DNA from: Acidothermus sp.
GTDB lineage: Bacteria; Actinomycetota; Actinomycetes; Acidothermales; Acidothermaceae
Direction of reading: 5' to 3'
Assembly: GCA_023512015.1 (NCBI GenBank)
Contig: JAIMAI010000002.1
Coordinates: forward strand, 1-64,000
DNA length: 64,000 nucleotides
Position numbers and translations under genes: made by a program. The notes under the pieces are model-generated. The model saw only the letters and a list, made by a program, of their open reading frames with translations, was not told the origin of the DNA and searched no databases. This document shows, one piece after another, positions 37,487 to 46,401 of this stretch. Position 1 is the first letter of the stretch, and every line of letters starts with the position of its first letter.

Positions 37487-39007
37487 TCAGCCACCGGGTG
37501 AGGGCTTCGAAGTGGGCGTCGGCGCGGCGGACGAACTTCCGGTCGACGATGCGCTCGCCCGGGTAGGTGCCGGAGTAGAAGTTGTAGAGGTCGGCGACCC
37601 AGAGGTACTGCTCGTCGTACGGGGAGCTGGTTTCGGCGGCACCCAGTGACGGTTGTTGCTCACACCCGGAGTCGGGCTGTAGTACCCGAAGCCGTCCCCT
37701 TCGGCTGCCACTACATCCGCATCGGAGAGCTGGGGATTGCCCGTCGGCCCGAGAGCACTTCCGGCAACCCACTGGCTCCACGACATGTTCCAATCCGTCC
37801 AGCCGTTTCCGCTCTCCAATCCGCGCGGCGTTCCCACCACCTGCACCACGTCGCCACGCCGAGAAAGGTTGTAGAACCACTCGGCATCAGCGGGACTCGC
37901 GTTGACGCACCCGTGGCTGACGTTCTCCCGCCCCTGGTCGGCGACGGACCACGGCGCGGCGTGCACGAATTCTCCCGACCAGGAAATCCGCACGTCCCAG
38001 TACACGACTTCGTAGTAGTAATCGGGATCGCCCTTCGGGATGCCGACGGTGGCCGAGTCCATGATTACCTTCTGTTGTTTCTCCAGCACCAGGTGTACAC
38101 CGGACGTCGTTGGGTATTTGTCTCGGCCCGTACTCACGGGGATGATGCGAGCGACCTTGCCGTTGACCCGGACCGTCATCATGTGCGTCCGCGCGTCCAC
38201 CACACTGATATGCGAATCGCCGATGGTGAAATGCACGGTGTAATTCGTCGTCCCCCACACGCCATTTCCGGCGTCCACCCCGGCGAGATTCGCGTGCAGT
38301 GTCACCTGGTCGCCGACCGGCCAATACACCGTCGGCCGGAAGTGCACTTCCGTGTTGCCGTACCAATGCCAGGCGCCCAACACAGGCAGCGACGCTTCGA
38401 CCGAAAGATTTCGCTCGACGGCCGCTTTGTCGGTCACCGGAGCGGTGAAGTACAAGATGATCGGCATGCCGACACCGACCGTCTCCCCATCCAGGGGAGC
38501 GATGCGTGCGCCGAGTCGTTTCGTCGGCTCCAAGGTGGAGAAGGTCGAACTGAAGGTGGCCGGACGTCCCGCGCCGTCCGTCGCTTCTGCGATGACGTGG
38601 TAGGTCGTAGCGGGTTGAAGAGCACCCTCGCTACGCCAGGTTTCGTGGGCGACGTCCAAAGCGCCGGCCAGGGTCTGCCCTTCCCCATCGGTGACCGTGA
38701 CGGCGGTCAACGTGCCGTGTCGTACGACGACTTTTACCTCGGTGTTCAACGCCACGCGGGTCGATTGATCCGCGGGAGTGACGATGAAATCCACCGGCGT
38801 CGAGGCGACCGAGCTGGTGGCCGGTGAGGACGAGCTGGTCGGACTCGCGGCGGTCGGCGCCAGACCGCGCTGGCAGCCGCCGAGCGCAGCCGCCGCGACT
38901 ACGGCGAGCGACCCGACGATCAGCAGGCCGGCCAGCCCGTGCCGAACTGCTGGGGTGAGCGTGCGCGGGGCCCGATGCCGCGGCAGGATGTCGCCGTCCG
39001 GACTCAC
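37487..39007 (-). CDS. L,D-transpeptidase lipoprotein (Ldt)
   Basis: About 506 residues from a GTG at 39007; the open frame starts at 39172 and the true start is uncertain. The signal peptide RHGLAGLLIVGSLAVVAAAA ends in lipobox LGGC (Cys45). Two Ig-like domains precede the YkuD catalytic domain, where His349 and the box SHGCVN (His365, Cys367) are intact. After the domain comes a Trp-rich cap (GWTDWNMSWSQWVAGSALG), then a Ser/Thr/Pro tail of about 50 residues. This architecture is the mycobacterial Ldt type that makes 3-3 peptidoglycan crosslinks. It is divergent from treX. Confidence 0.9.
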   Translation of the reverse strand: MSPDGDILPRHRAPRTLTPAVRHGLAGLLIVGSLAVVAAAALGGCQRGLAPTAASPTSSSSPATSSVASTPVDFIVTPADQSTRVALNTEVKVVVRHGTLTAVTVTDGEGQTLAGALDVAHETWRSEGALQPATTYHVIAEATDGAGRPATFSSTFSTLEPTKRLGARIAPLDGETVGVGMPIILYFTAPVTDKAAVERNLSVEASLPVLGAWHWYGNTEVHFRPTVYWPVGDQVTLHANLAGVDAGNGVWGTTNYTVHFTIGDSHISVVDARTHMMTVRVNGKVARIIPVSTGRDKYPTTSGVHLVLEKQQKVIMDSATVGIPKGDPDYYYEVVYWDVRISWSGEFVHAAPWSVADQGRENVSHGCVNASPADAEWFYNLSRRGDVVQVVGTPRGLESGNGWTDWNMSWSQWVAGSALGPTGNPQLSDADVVAAEGDGFGYYSPTPGVSNNRHWVPPKPAPRTTSSTSGSPTSTTSTPAPTRASASSTGSSSAAPTPTSKPSPGG

Positions 39008-39355
39008 GCCCCCCGCGGCCTCGGCCGCGCCCCTCCCAGGGTCGTGCTGCTCGTGAATCTTGCGTCCCACGCACTCTCTCCGATCCCCATCCCGCCCGGT
39101 GTCGCAGGCAGGACTTCTAGTGTCTCCGACGGCCGCCACCACCCGTGGCATTTCCCCCCACGTGGGAGGCATCGGCGTCTCTCGGCCGCGGGTGGAAACG
39201 TCTCGACACAGTGCTGGACGCGCCGAGCTCGCCGCGCGTTGTCCGCCGTCACCCAGTCGTTACGTCGGCTCGCAGCGCATCGGACGTTACGGTGGACGGA
39301 CGGCGGGCAAGCCTCCGCTCGGTACCGTCGGAAGATCGAAGGGGAGTTCGCGCAC
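39008..39355. other. Divergent intergenic region between ldt and treX
   Basis: 348 bp with no convincing gene. It holds the perfect 10-bp palindrome CCCACGTGGG at 39157-39166 and two direct copies of CGTTACG at 39258-39264 and 39285-39291. GGGGAG nine bases before the treX GTG is the likely ribosome site. No good -35/-10 pair could be named. The region presumably carries promoters in both directions. Confidence 0.5.
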
Positions 39356-41494
39356 GTGAGCGAGACGACGCAGTCCAGGTTGGAAGTCTGGCCCGGGGAT
39401 CCGTATCCGCTGGGGGCTACCTACGACGGCGCGGGTACGAATTTTGCGGTCTTCTCCGAAGTCGCAGAAGCCGTGGAGCTCTGCCTCTTCGCCGACGACG
39501 GCACCGAGACTCGGATCACTCTCCCGGAGTACGACGCCTTCGTGTGGCACGGCTACCTCCCAGGGGTCGGTCCGGGCACTCGCTACGGCTTCCGGGTCCA
39601 CGGCCCGTACGACCCAGCGCGCGGGCAGCGGTGCAACCCGGCGAAACTGCTCCTCGACCCGTACGCGAAAGCGATCGACGGAGACCTCGATTGGCATGAG
39701 TCGCTCTTCGGGTATCGGTTCGGGGACCCGATGAGCCGCAACGACGAGGATTCCGCTCCCCACATGATGAAATCAGTCGTGATCAACCCTTATTTCGACT
39801 GGCGCGACGATCACCCGCCGCGTACCCCGTACCACGAATCCATCATTTATGAGGCTCACGTTCGCGGAATGACGATTCGCCATCCCGAGATTCCCGAACA
39901 CCTGCGGGGTAGCTATGCCGCGTTGGCCCATCCGGTGATGCTCGACTACCTGACCTCCCTTGGGGTGACCGCCGTCGAACTGATGCCGGTCCATCAGTTC
40001 ATCACGGACGCCTACCTCCACGAGCGCGGGTTGCGCAATTACTGGGGCTACAACACCATTGGATTCTTCGCGCCGCACAACGCTTATTCGGCGTCCGGAA
40101 GCGGTGGTGAACAGGTGCAGGAATTCAAAGCCATGGTGCGAAGCCTCCACGAAGCCGGGATCGAGGTGATCCTCGACGTCGTCTACAACCACACTGCGGA
40201 AGGCAACCACCTCGGACCGACGCTCTCCTTCCGCGGCTTGGACAACGCCGCCTATTACCGACTCGCGGACGACGATCCCAGCCGCTACGTGGACTACACC
40301 GGAACAGGGAACAGCTTCAACGCACGTAATCCTCATGCCTTGCAGCTCATCATGGACTCGCTGCGCTACTGGATCCTCGAGATGCACGTCGACGGCTTCC
40401 GCTTCGACCTCGCGTCCGCGTTGGCCCGCGAGCTGCACGACGTCGACCGCCTCGCCGCTTTCTTCGACCTGGTTCAACAGGATCCGGTGGTGAGCCAGGT
40501 CAAACTCATCGCCGAACCATGGGACGTCGGAAGCGGCGGCTACCAAGTCGGTAACTTCCCGCCACTGTGGAGCGAATGGAACGGGAAGTACCGTGACACC
40601 GTGCGCGACTTCTGGCGCGGTCAACCCTCGACGCTTGGCGAGTTCGCCTCACGCCTGACCGGCTCCTCCGACCTGTACGCCAGTTCCGGACGTCGTCCGA
40701 TGGCATCCATCAATTTCGTCACCTGTCACGACGGATTCACCCTGCAGGATCTCGTCTCATACAACGAGAAGCACAACGAGGCAAACGGCGAGGATAATCG
40801 GGACGGCTCCGATGACAATCGTTCGTGGAATTGCGGTGTGGAAGGGCCGACCGACAACGTCGAAATCGTCGCGCTGCGCGAACAGCAGAAGCGAAACTTT
40901 CTCACCACGCTGTTCCTCTCCCAAGGGGTGCCCATGCTCCTGCACGGAGACGAATTCGGCCGCACCCAGCGAGGTAACAACAATGCATACTGCCAGGACA
41001 ACGAGATCTCGTGGATGGATTGGTCGCTTGCGACGGAGAACGAAGTCCAGTTGACCTTCACCCGCACGTTGACCGCGTTCCGTAAAGCGCACCCGGTCTT
41101 CCGGCGGAGACGATTCTTCGACGGCAAGCCGGTTGCGCACGTCGCCGGGGAGGCGCTCCCGGATATCGTGTGGTTCACCCCGGCCGGCGCGCAGATGACC
41201 GAATCCGACTGGGAAACCGCTTACGCCCGCAGCTTGGGTGTCTTTGTCAACGGCGACGCCATTCCTTCACCCGACCGCAGAGGACAGCCCGTACGGGACG
41301 ATTCCTTCCTGCTCTTGTTCAACGCCGACGCGGATGCCGTCGAGTTCCGGCTTCCGGACGAGGAGTACGGCGAGCGTTGGGAGCCGGTCATCGACACCAC
41401 GAATCCGCTCCTCGTGGATGTTTCGACCCTCAAAGCGGAAACCACCCTCACCATTCCCGGACGTTCGATCTTGGTGTTGCGTCGTGTCCTCTGA
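39356..41494 (+). CDS. treX: Glycogen debranching enzyme TreX (isoamylase type, GH13)
   Basis: 712 residues from a GTG. The N-terminal CBM48-like domain (RLEVWPGDPYPLGATYDGAG, NFAVFSEVAEAVELCLF) precedes the GH13 barrel. The barrel has DVVYNHTAEGNH, the nucleophile Asp in DGFRFDLASALA, the acid/base Glu in KLIAEPWDVG and the third acid in VTCHDGFTLQD. It removes alpha-1,6 branches from glycogen and releases maltooligosaccharides for TreY. Directly followed by treY with an 11-bp overlap, it starts the trehalose operon. It could also be labelled glgX; the treYZ context favours treX. Confidence 0.95.
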   Translation: MSETTQSRLEVWPGDPYPLGATYDGAGTNFAVFSEVAEAVELCLFADDGTETRITLPEYDAFVWHGYLPGVGPGTRYGFRVHGPYDPARGQRCNPAKLLLDPYAKAIDGDLDWHESLFGYRFGDPMSRNDEDSAPHMMKSVVINPYFDWRDDHPPRTPYHESIIYEAHVRGMTIRHPEIPEHLRGSYAALAHPVMLDYLTSLGVTAVELMPVHQFITDAYLHERGLRNYWGYNTIGFFAPHNAYSASGSGGEQVQEFKAMVRSLHEAGIEVILDVVYNHTAEGNHLGPTLSFRGLDNAAYYRLADDDPSRYVDYTGTGNSFNARNPHALQLIMDSLRYWILEMHVDGFRFDLASALARELHDVDRLAAFFDLVQQDPVVSQVKLIAEPWDVGSGGYQVGNFPPLWSEWNGKYRDTVRDFWRGQPSTLGEFASRLTGSSDLYASSGRRPMASINFVTCHDGFTLQDLVSYNEKHNEANGEDNRDGSDDNRSWNCGVEGPTDNVEIVALREQQKRNFLTTLFLSQGVPMLLHGDEFGRTQRGNNNAYCQDNEISWMDWSLATENEVQLTFTRTLTAFRKAHPVFRRRRFFDGKPVAHVAGEALPDIVWFTPAGAQMTESDWETAYARSLGVFVNGDAIPSPDRRGQPVRDDSFLLLFNADADAVEFRLPDEEYGERWEPVIDTTNPLLVDVSTLKAETTLTIPGRSILVLRRVL

Positions 41495-43826
41495 GCCGTC
41501 GACCTCGACCATCCCACCCGTCCCCTCGTCCACCTATCGGGTGCAACTGCGGCCGGGATTCGGATTCACCCAAGTAGCCGAACTCGCGGATTATCTTTCC
41601 TCGCTCGGTGTCAGTCACGTCTACCTCTCCCCCATCTTCGGTGCGCCCGCGGATTCGACACACGGTTACGACGTCACGGATCCGACGACGCTGCGTGCCG
41701 AATTCGGAGGTGCCGAAGGCTTCATCGCCATGCGCCGTGCACTGGCGAGCCACGGCATCGGGATCGTCCTCGACATCGTCCCCAATCACATGGCGATCCC
41801 CGTACCAGAATGGTGGAACCCATTCCTGTGGTCCGTCCTCCGCTACGGAAAGCGATCACCCTACGCTGCATGGTTCGACATCGATTGGGAAGCGGGAGCG
41901 GATCGCCTGGTTCTCCCGATACTCGACGGCCCCATCGACGCCAATCTTGACGCTCTAACGACGAGGAGGGACGACGACCACGGTCCGGTGCTGTGCTACC
42001 ACGACCACCGCCTGCCCATCGCGCCGGGAACCGAGGATCTCCATCTCGCCGATCTCCTCGATGCTCAGCACTATCGCCTCGTCGATTGGCGCCGGTCCGC
42101 GCTGTCTCGGAACTACCGACGTTTCGTCGATATCGACGGCCTCATCGCCGTTCGCGTCGAAGACCCGGAAGTCTTCAGCGCGACCCACGGGCTTCTCCTG
42201 GATTTGGTCCGCCGAGGTCTCGTCGACGGCCTCCGGGTCGATCACGTGGACGGACTCCACGACCCCGGTGACTACCTGGCGCGGCTCGATGCTGCCACGG
42301 GACATCGCTGGACCGTCGTCGAGAAAATCCTCGCGATGGACGAAGGACTCTCGACCGAATGGCCTGTCGCGGGCACTACCGGTTACGACACACTCGCCGT
42401 CGTCACGGGTCTGTTCATCGACCCAGATGGGGAAGGCGCCCTCACCACGATGTACCGAGAGCTCATCGGTGTGGATCTGGATCGACGCGCGACTGTTGCC
42501 GAGGGCAAGCGGTTGGTCGCCACGACTGCCTTCGCGGGGGAGCTCCGTGCTCTCGCTCGTACGCTGGCGTCGGCTGCCAACTGCGGGGTGGACGAGGCGA
42601 GGGCCGCTTTGTTGGATGTGGCGGCGGCTCTGCCGGTCTATCGCCCCTATCACAATTCCGTCGATGCATGGGCCGCGCTGCAAGCAACCGTGGACCAGGT
42701 TGCTGCCACCTCGCCCGCCCAAGGCGAAATCCTGCGCACGCTGCCGCATTTCATCCAGACCGATTCAAGTTTCGCTGCGCGGTTCGGTCAATTCACCGCG
42801 GCCGTCTACGCCAAGGGGGTGGAGGACACCGCCTTCTATCGCGACATTCGGCTGCTCGCCGTCGACGAGGTAGGTTACGACCCGCGACGTTTCGCCGTCC
42901 TTCCCGAAGGCTTCCACGACTTCGCAGCCAGGCTTGCCCGTGAGCATCCGACTTCGCTGACGACGTTGTCCACCCACGACACGAAACGCTCCGAAGACGT
43001 CCGCGCGCGACTCGCCGTACTCTCGGAGATACCCGACCGGTGGGCGTCGACCCTGCGACCGCTGCTGGAACGCGGTCGACATCTCGGGTGTCCCGACGCA
43101 CACGCCGGGTATTTCTTCTGGCAGACGCTCGTCGGCGCCTGGCCGCTGGAGGCGGCGCGGGCCAAGGACTATCTGCGCAAGGCGCTACGGGAAGCCAAGC
43201 TGCGCACCTCATGGCAGTCCCCCGACCCCGACTACGAAGCAGCCGTGGACGCCTTCGTGGACGCCGTCTACGCCGACGTGGCCTCACTTCGCGAGGTGGA
43301 GCGATTCGTGTACGCCATCGAACCGTGGACGCAGGCGAACATCCTCGGGCAGAAGCTGCTCCAACTCGCGATGCCCGGCATTCCCGACGTCTACCAGGGA
43401 TGCGAACGCGTCAGCCGACGCCTCGTCGACCCCGACAATCGCGCACCCGTCGACTTCGAGGCGTATCGAGGAGCACTGGGCGATTTCCTCGAACCAAAAC
43501 TGCGGTTGACGGCGACCGTGCTCCGGTTCCGCCGACGCCACCCGGAGTGGTTCACCGGCTACCAACCGCTCACCGTTCGCGGACCCGCCGCCTCGCATCT
43601 CGTCGGATTCCACCGCGAAGGCCCGGTCGTGGCGTTGGTGACCCGACTCGCCGCACGCCTCCAACTCGGCGGAGGATGGCGCGATACCGAAGTGGAATTA
43701 CCCGAAGGAACCTGGGTCGACGCCCTCAACGGCCGCGAATACGAGGGTGGTCCCTACCCGATCGAGCGGCTGCTGCGTGACGCTCCGGTCGCATTCCTCG
43801 TGCCGTCCGTCGAGGTCCTGCGATGA
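41484..43826 (+). CDS. treY: Maltooligosyl trehalose synthase TreY (GH13)
   Basis: 780 residues from a GTG at 41484 inside the treX end. TreY hallmarks are SSTYRVQLRPGFGFTQVAEL, YLSSLGVSHVYLSPIF, STHGYDVTDPT, IVPNHMAIP, DGLRVDHVDGLHDPGDYL and TLSTHDTKRSEDVRARLAVL. It rearranges the terminal alpha-1,4 bond of a maltooligosaccharide to alpha-1,1, leaving a trehalose end. No clean ribosome site precedes it, consistent with translational coupling to treX. The stop overlaps treZ as ATGA. Confidence 0.96.
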   Translation: MSSEPSTSTIPPVPSSTYRVQLRPGFGFTQVAELADYLSSLGVSHVYLSPIFGAPADSTHGYDVTDPTTLRAEFGGAEGFIAMRRALASHGIGIVLDIVPNHMAIPVPEWWNPFLWSVLRYGKRSPYAAWFDIDWEAGADRLVLPILDGPIDANLDALTTRRDDDHGPVLCYHDHRLPIAPGTEDLHLADLLDAQHYRLVDWRRSALSRNYRRFVDIDGLIAVRVEDPEVFSATHGLLLDLVRRGLVDGLRVDHVDGLHDPGDYLARLDAATGHRWTVVEKILAMDEGLSTEWPVAGTTGYDTLAVVTGLFIDPDGEGALTTMYRELIGVDLDRRATVAEGKRLVATTAFAGELRALARTLASAANCGVDEARAALLDVAAALPVYRPYHNSVDAWAALQATVDQVAATSPAQGEILRTLPHFIQTDSSFAARFGQFTAAVYAKGVEDTAFYRDIRLLAVDEVGYDPRRFAVLPEGFHDFAARLAREHPTSLTTLSTHDTKRSEDVRARLAVLSEIPDRWASTLRPLLERGRHLGCPDAHAGYFFWQTLVGAWPLEAARAKDYLRKALREAKLRTSWQSPDPDYEAAVDAFVDAVYADVASLREVERFVYAIEPWTQANILGQKLLQLAMPGIPDVYQGCERVSRRLVDPDNRAPVDFEAYRGALGDFLEPKLRLTATVLRFRRRHPEWFTGYQPLTVRGPAASHLVGFHREGPVVALVTRLAARLQLGGGWRDTEVELPEGTWVDALNGREYEGGPYPIERLLRDAPVAFLVPSVEVLR

Positions 43827-45643
43827 AGCCGGAAGTGTGGGCACCGTACGCCCAGCGAGTCGACCTCGTCGTCTTCGGCCCAGGGTCCGAGTCGTACGCG
43901 CGGGATCTGAGACGGCTCACCGCTGCCCTGCCGGCGGCGATTTCCGTCCATCCCATGTACCCCGCGGCCCAGGGGTGGTGGACCACACAGATCGACCTGC
44001 CCGATGGCCGAGATTACGCCTTTCTTCTCGACGGCGCGCGCACCCTCCCCGATCCTCGATCCGCGCGCCAGCCCTACGGAATCCACGGCGCCAGTCGGGT
44101 AGTGGCCACGACCCCCAACAAGGGTTTCCGACGGGGAACCGCCCTCATCGGCGGTGTCGGATACGAATTGCACATCGGGACCTTCACCTCTGAAGGCACC
44201 TTCGACGCGGCTATCGACAAGCTTCACCATCTGGTCGAGTTGGGGGTCGATTTCGTGGAAATCCTGCCGGTGTCGCCTTTCCCCGGCCGACACGGGTGGG
44301 GCTACGACGGGGTGTTCCCCTACGCCGTCCACGAGCCGTACGGCGGACCGGAGGGTCTGCGCCGATTCGTCGAAGCCTGCCATGGCCGCGGTCTGGCGGT
44401 CGTCCTCGATGTCGTCTACAACCATCTCGGACCGGACGGAAACATCCTCGCCGACTACGGGCCCTATTTCACCGACCGTTACACCACCCCATGGGGGAAG
44501 GCGTTGAATTTCGATGGCCCGGACAGCGACCACGTCCGGCGCTACGTGGTGGACAACGCTCTGCGGTGGTTCGAGGAGTTCGGAATCGACGGCCTGCGTC
44601 TCGACGCCGTTCACGCCATCGTCGACATCTCGGCCACCCACATCCTGGAAGAACTCGCGGCCGAGACCACCGCGGCGACCGGCCGCTTGGATCGTCCGCT
44701 CATCCTCATCGCGGAATCCGACCTCAACGACCCTCGGCTGATCACGAGTCGGCGCAGCGGAGGCTACGGGCTGACCGCCCAGTGGAGCGACGATTTCCAC
44801 CACGCTCTTCACGTCACCCTGACCGGTGAACGGGACGGCTATTACGCCGATTTCATCCCGCTGACCGATCTGGCCACGTCGCTGGCGCGAGGATTCGTCT
44901 ACACCGGGCAGTACTCGCGGTTCCGCCGACGTCGACATGGACGCTCCCTGCCCTCTGAGATCACCGGACACCAGCTCGTCGGCTACGCCCAAAACCACGA
45001 CCAGATCGGTAACCGGGCACGGGGGGAGCGCCTTTGTCATCTCCTCTCCTTCGAACGAAGTTGCATCGCCGCAGCGTTGGTGCTCACCTCCCCATTCACC
45101 CCGCTGCTCTTCATGGGCGAGGAGTGGGCCGCCGGCACTCCGTGGCAGTATTTCACCGATCACGACGACCCGGAGTTGGCGCGTGCGGTGAGCGAGGGGC
45201 GACGCAAGGAGTTCGCCGCCTTCGAGTGGAACGACGGAGAAATCCCCGATCCTCAGGATCCCGCCACGTACCGACGTAGCATCCTTGATTGGACCGAACT
45301 CAAGCGCTCGCCGCATACGCAGATGCTCGACTGGTACCGGCACCTCATCGCCTTACGCCGCAGATACGACGACCTCTCCTCCCCCAGATTCCCGCGAGTC
45401 GACGTCGATGAAGACGCCGGAATCCTGGTGATACATCGGGGGTGTTGCGTGGTCGCGGTCAATCTGTCCGCGAAGTCCCAGACCATTCCGCTGGAGGTCG
45501 CCGAGGTCCTCGCCTCCTCACAGCCCTGCACCTTCGATGAGACCAGGCTCGTGCTACCTCCCGATTCGGTCGTGATCGCCCGCCGACACAGTGACGGCTC
45601 CCACCCGTCATCCGAAATCCCCGTCACCCTTCGCCCCCAGTGA
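43823..45643 (+). CDS. treZ: Maltooligosyl trehalose trehalohydrolase TreZ (GH13)
   Basis: 606 residues, ATG overlapping the treY stop. The N-terminal domain starts KPEVWAPYAQRVDLVVFGPG. The GH13 core has GYELHIGTFTSEGTFDAAID, VEILPVSPFPGRHGWGYDGV, VLDVVYNHLGPDGN, the nucleophile in DGLRLDAVHAIVD, the Glu in ILIAESDLNDPRL, and YAQNHDQIGNRARGERL. It releases free trehalose from the TreY product. Trehalose made this way from glycogen serves as osmo- and thermo-protectant, fitting a stress-tolerant actinobacterium. Confidence 0.97.
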   Translation: MKPEVWAPYAQRVDLVVFGPGSESYARDLRRLTAALPAAISVHPMYPAAQGWWTTQIDLPDGRDYAFLLDGARTLPDPRSARQPYGIHGASRVVATTPNKGFRRGTALIGGVGYELHIGTFTSEGTFDAAIDKLHHLVELGVDFVEILPVSPFPGRHGWGYDGVFPYAVHEPYGGPEGLRRFVEACHGRGLAVVLDVVYNHLGPDGNILADYGPYFTDRYTTPWGKALNFDGPDSDHVRRYVVDNALRWFEEFGIDGLRLDAVHAIVDISATHILEELAAETTAATGRLDRPLILIAESDLNDPRLITSRRSGGYGLTAQWSDDFHHALHVTLTGERDGYYADFIPLTDLATSLARGFVYTGQYSRFRRRRHGRSLPSEITGHQLVGYAQNHDQIGNRARGERLCHLLSFERSCIAAALVLTSPFTPLLFMGEEWAAGTPWQYFTDHDDPELARAVSEGRRKEFAAFEWNDGEIPDPQDPATYRRSILDWTELKRSPHTQMLDWYRHLIALRRRYDDLSSPRFPRVDVDEDAGILVIHRGCCVVAVNLSAKSQTIPLEVAEVLASSQPCTFDETRLVLPPDSVVIARRHSDGSHPSSEIPVTLRPQ

Positions 45644-45651
45644 GGACTCGC

Positions 45652-46401
45652 ATGCCCCAACCCCGTTTGCGTCGCCTCTTCCCGAAACCCGCCGACTCCG
45701 TCGATCTCATCCAGGCCTACGCTTATCCGCCCGGCGATACACCGTGGCTACGGGCGAACATGATTGCCAGTGTGGACGGCGCAGCCACTCTGGGCGGCAG
45801 AGCCGGCGCGCTCGGCAATCCCACCGACCAGTGGCTGCTCGGCCTGCTCCGCGCACTGTCCGACGTCATCATCGCCGGAGCCGGCACCGTGGTCGCGGAG
45901 CGGTACGGACCCGCCCGAGTGCGCCCGGAGTTCGCGGGACTCCGAGGAGCGGCGCCGGAACCGCGGATGGCCGTCGTCTCACGCTCGTTGGAGTTGGATT
46001 TCGGCTCCGCTTTCTTCATCGGTGAACGCCGTCCGCTCGTCATCACCTGCGAGGCGGCACCCGAGGCTCGCCGGGAAGAAGCGGAAAAAGTAGCGGAGGT
46101 AGTCGTCGCCGGAGAACACAAGGTGGAACCATCCCGGCTCGTCGCCGAACTCGCGAAACGCGGATACCGCCGGCTGCTGTGTGAAGGCGGCCCGCAGCTG
46201 CTCGGAGAACTCGCCGCCGCGGACGTCCTCGACGAACTGTGTGTGAGCATCTCGCCGCTGCTGGTCGGGGGGAATGCGCCGCGTATCACGAATCACCCGG
46301 CGGACGAATACCGCCGTCCCCTGCGACTCGTGCACCTGCTCATCGACGACGACGAGCTGCTCTACGCCCGCTACCGGCGCGACACCGAGGACGATGAATG
46401 A
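45652..46401 (+). CDS. Pyrimidine reductase / RibD C-terminal-domain family protein
   Basis: 249 residues from the ATG at 45652 with GAGGA five bases upstream; a GTG overlapping the treZ stop at 45640 is the alternative. It has the RibD_C/dihydrofolate-reductase-like fold: LRANMIASVDGAATLGGRAG, DVIIAGAGTVVAERYGPARV, RRLLCEGGPQLLGELAAADV and SISPLLVGGNAP. Such stand-alone proteins are common in actinobacteria and presumably reduce a pterin- or riboflavin-pathway-like compound with NADPH, but the substrate is unknown. It is packed between treZ (8 bp) and ligC (4-bp overlap). Confidence 0.82.
   Translation: MPQPRLRRLFPKPADSVDLIQAYAYPPGDTPWLRANMIASVDGAATLGGRAGALGNPTDQWLLGLLRALSDVIIAGAGTVVAERYGPARVRPEFAGLRGAAPEPRMAVVSRSLELDFGSAFFIGERRPLVITCEAAPEARREEAEKVAEVVVAGEHKVEPSRLVAELAKRGYRRLLCEGGPQLLGELAAADVLDELCVSISPLLVGGNAPRITNHPADEYRRPLRLVHLLIDDDELLYARYRRDTEDDE

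Noticed and set aside
37344-37880. 178-codon minus-strand frame overlapping the end of ldt
   Set aside because: It overlaps the Ldt catalytic gene in another frame and has neither ribosome site nor domain.
43754-45343. 529-codon minus-strand frame opposite treZ
   Set aside because: Shadow of TreZ, which has complete GH13 motifs.
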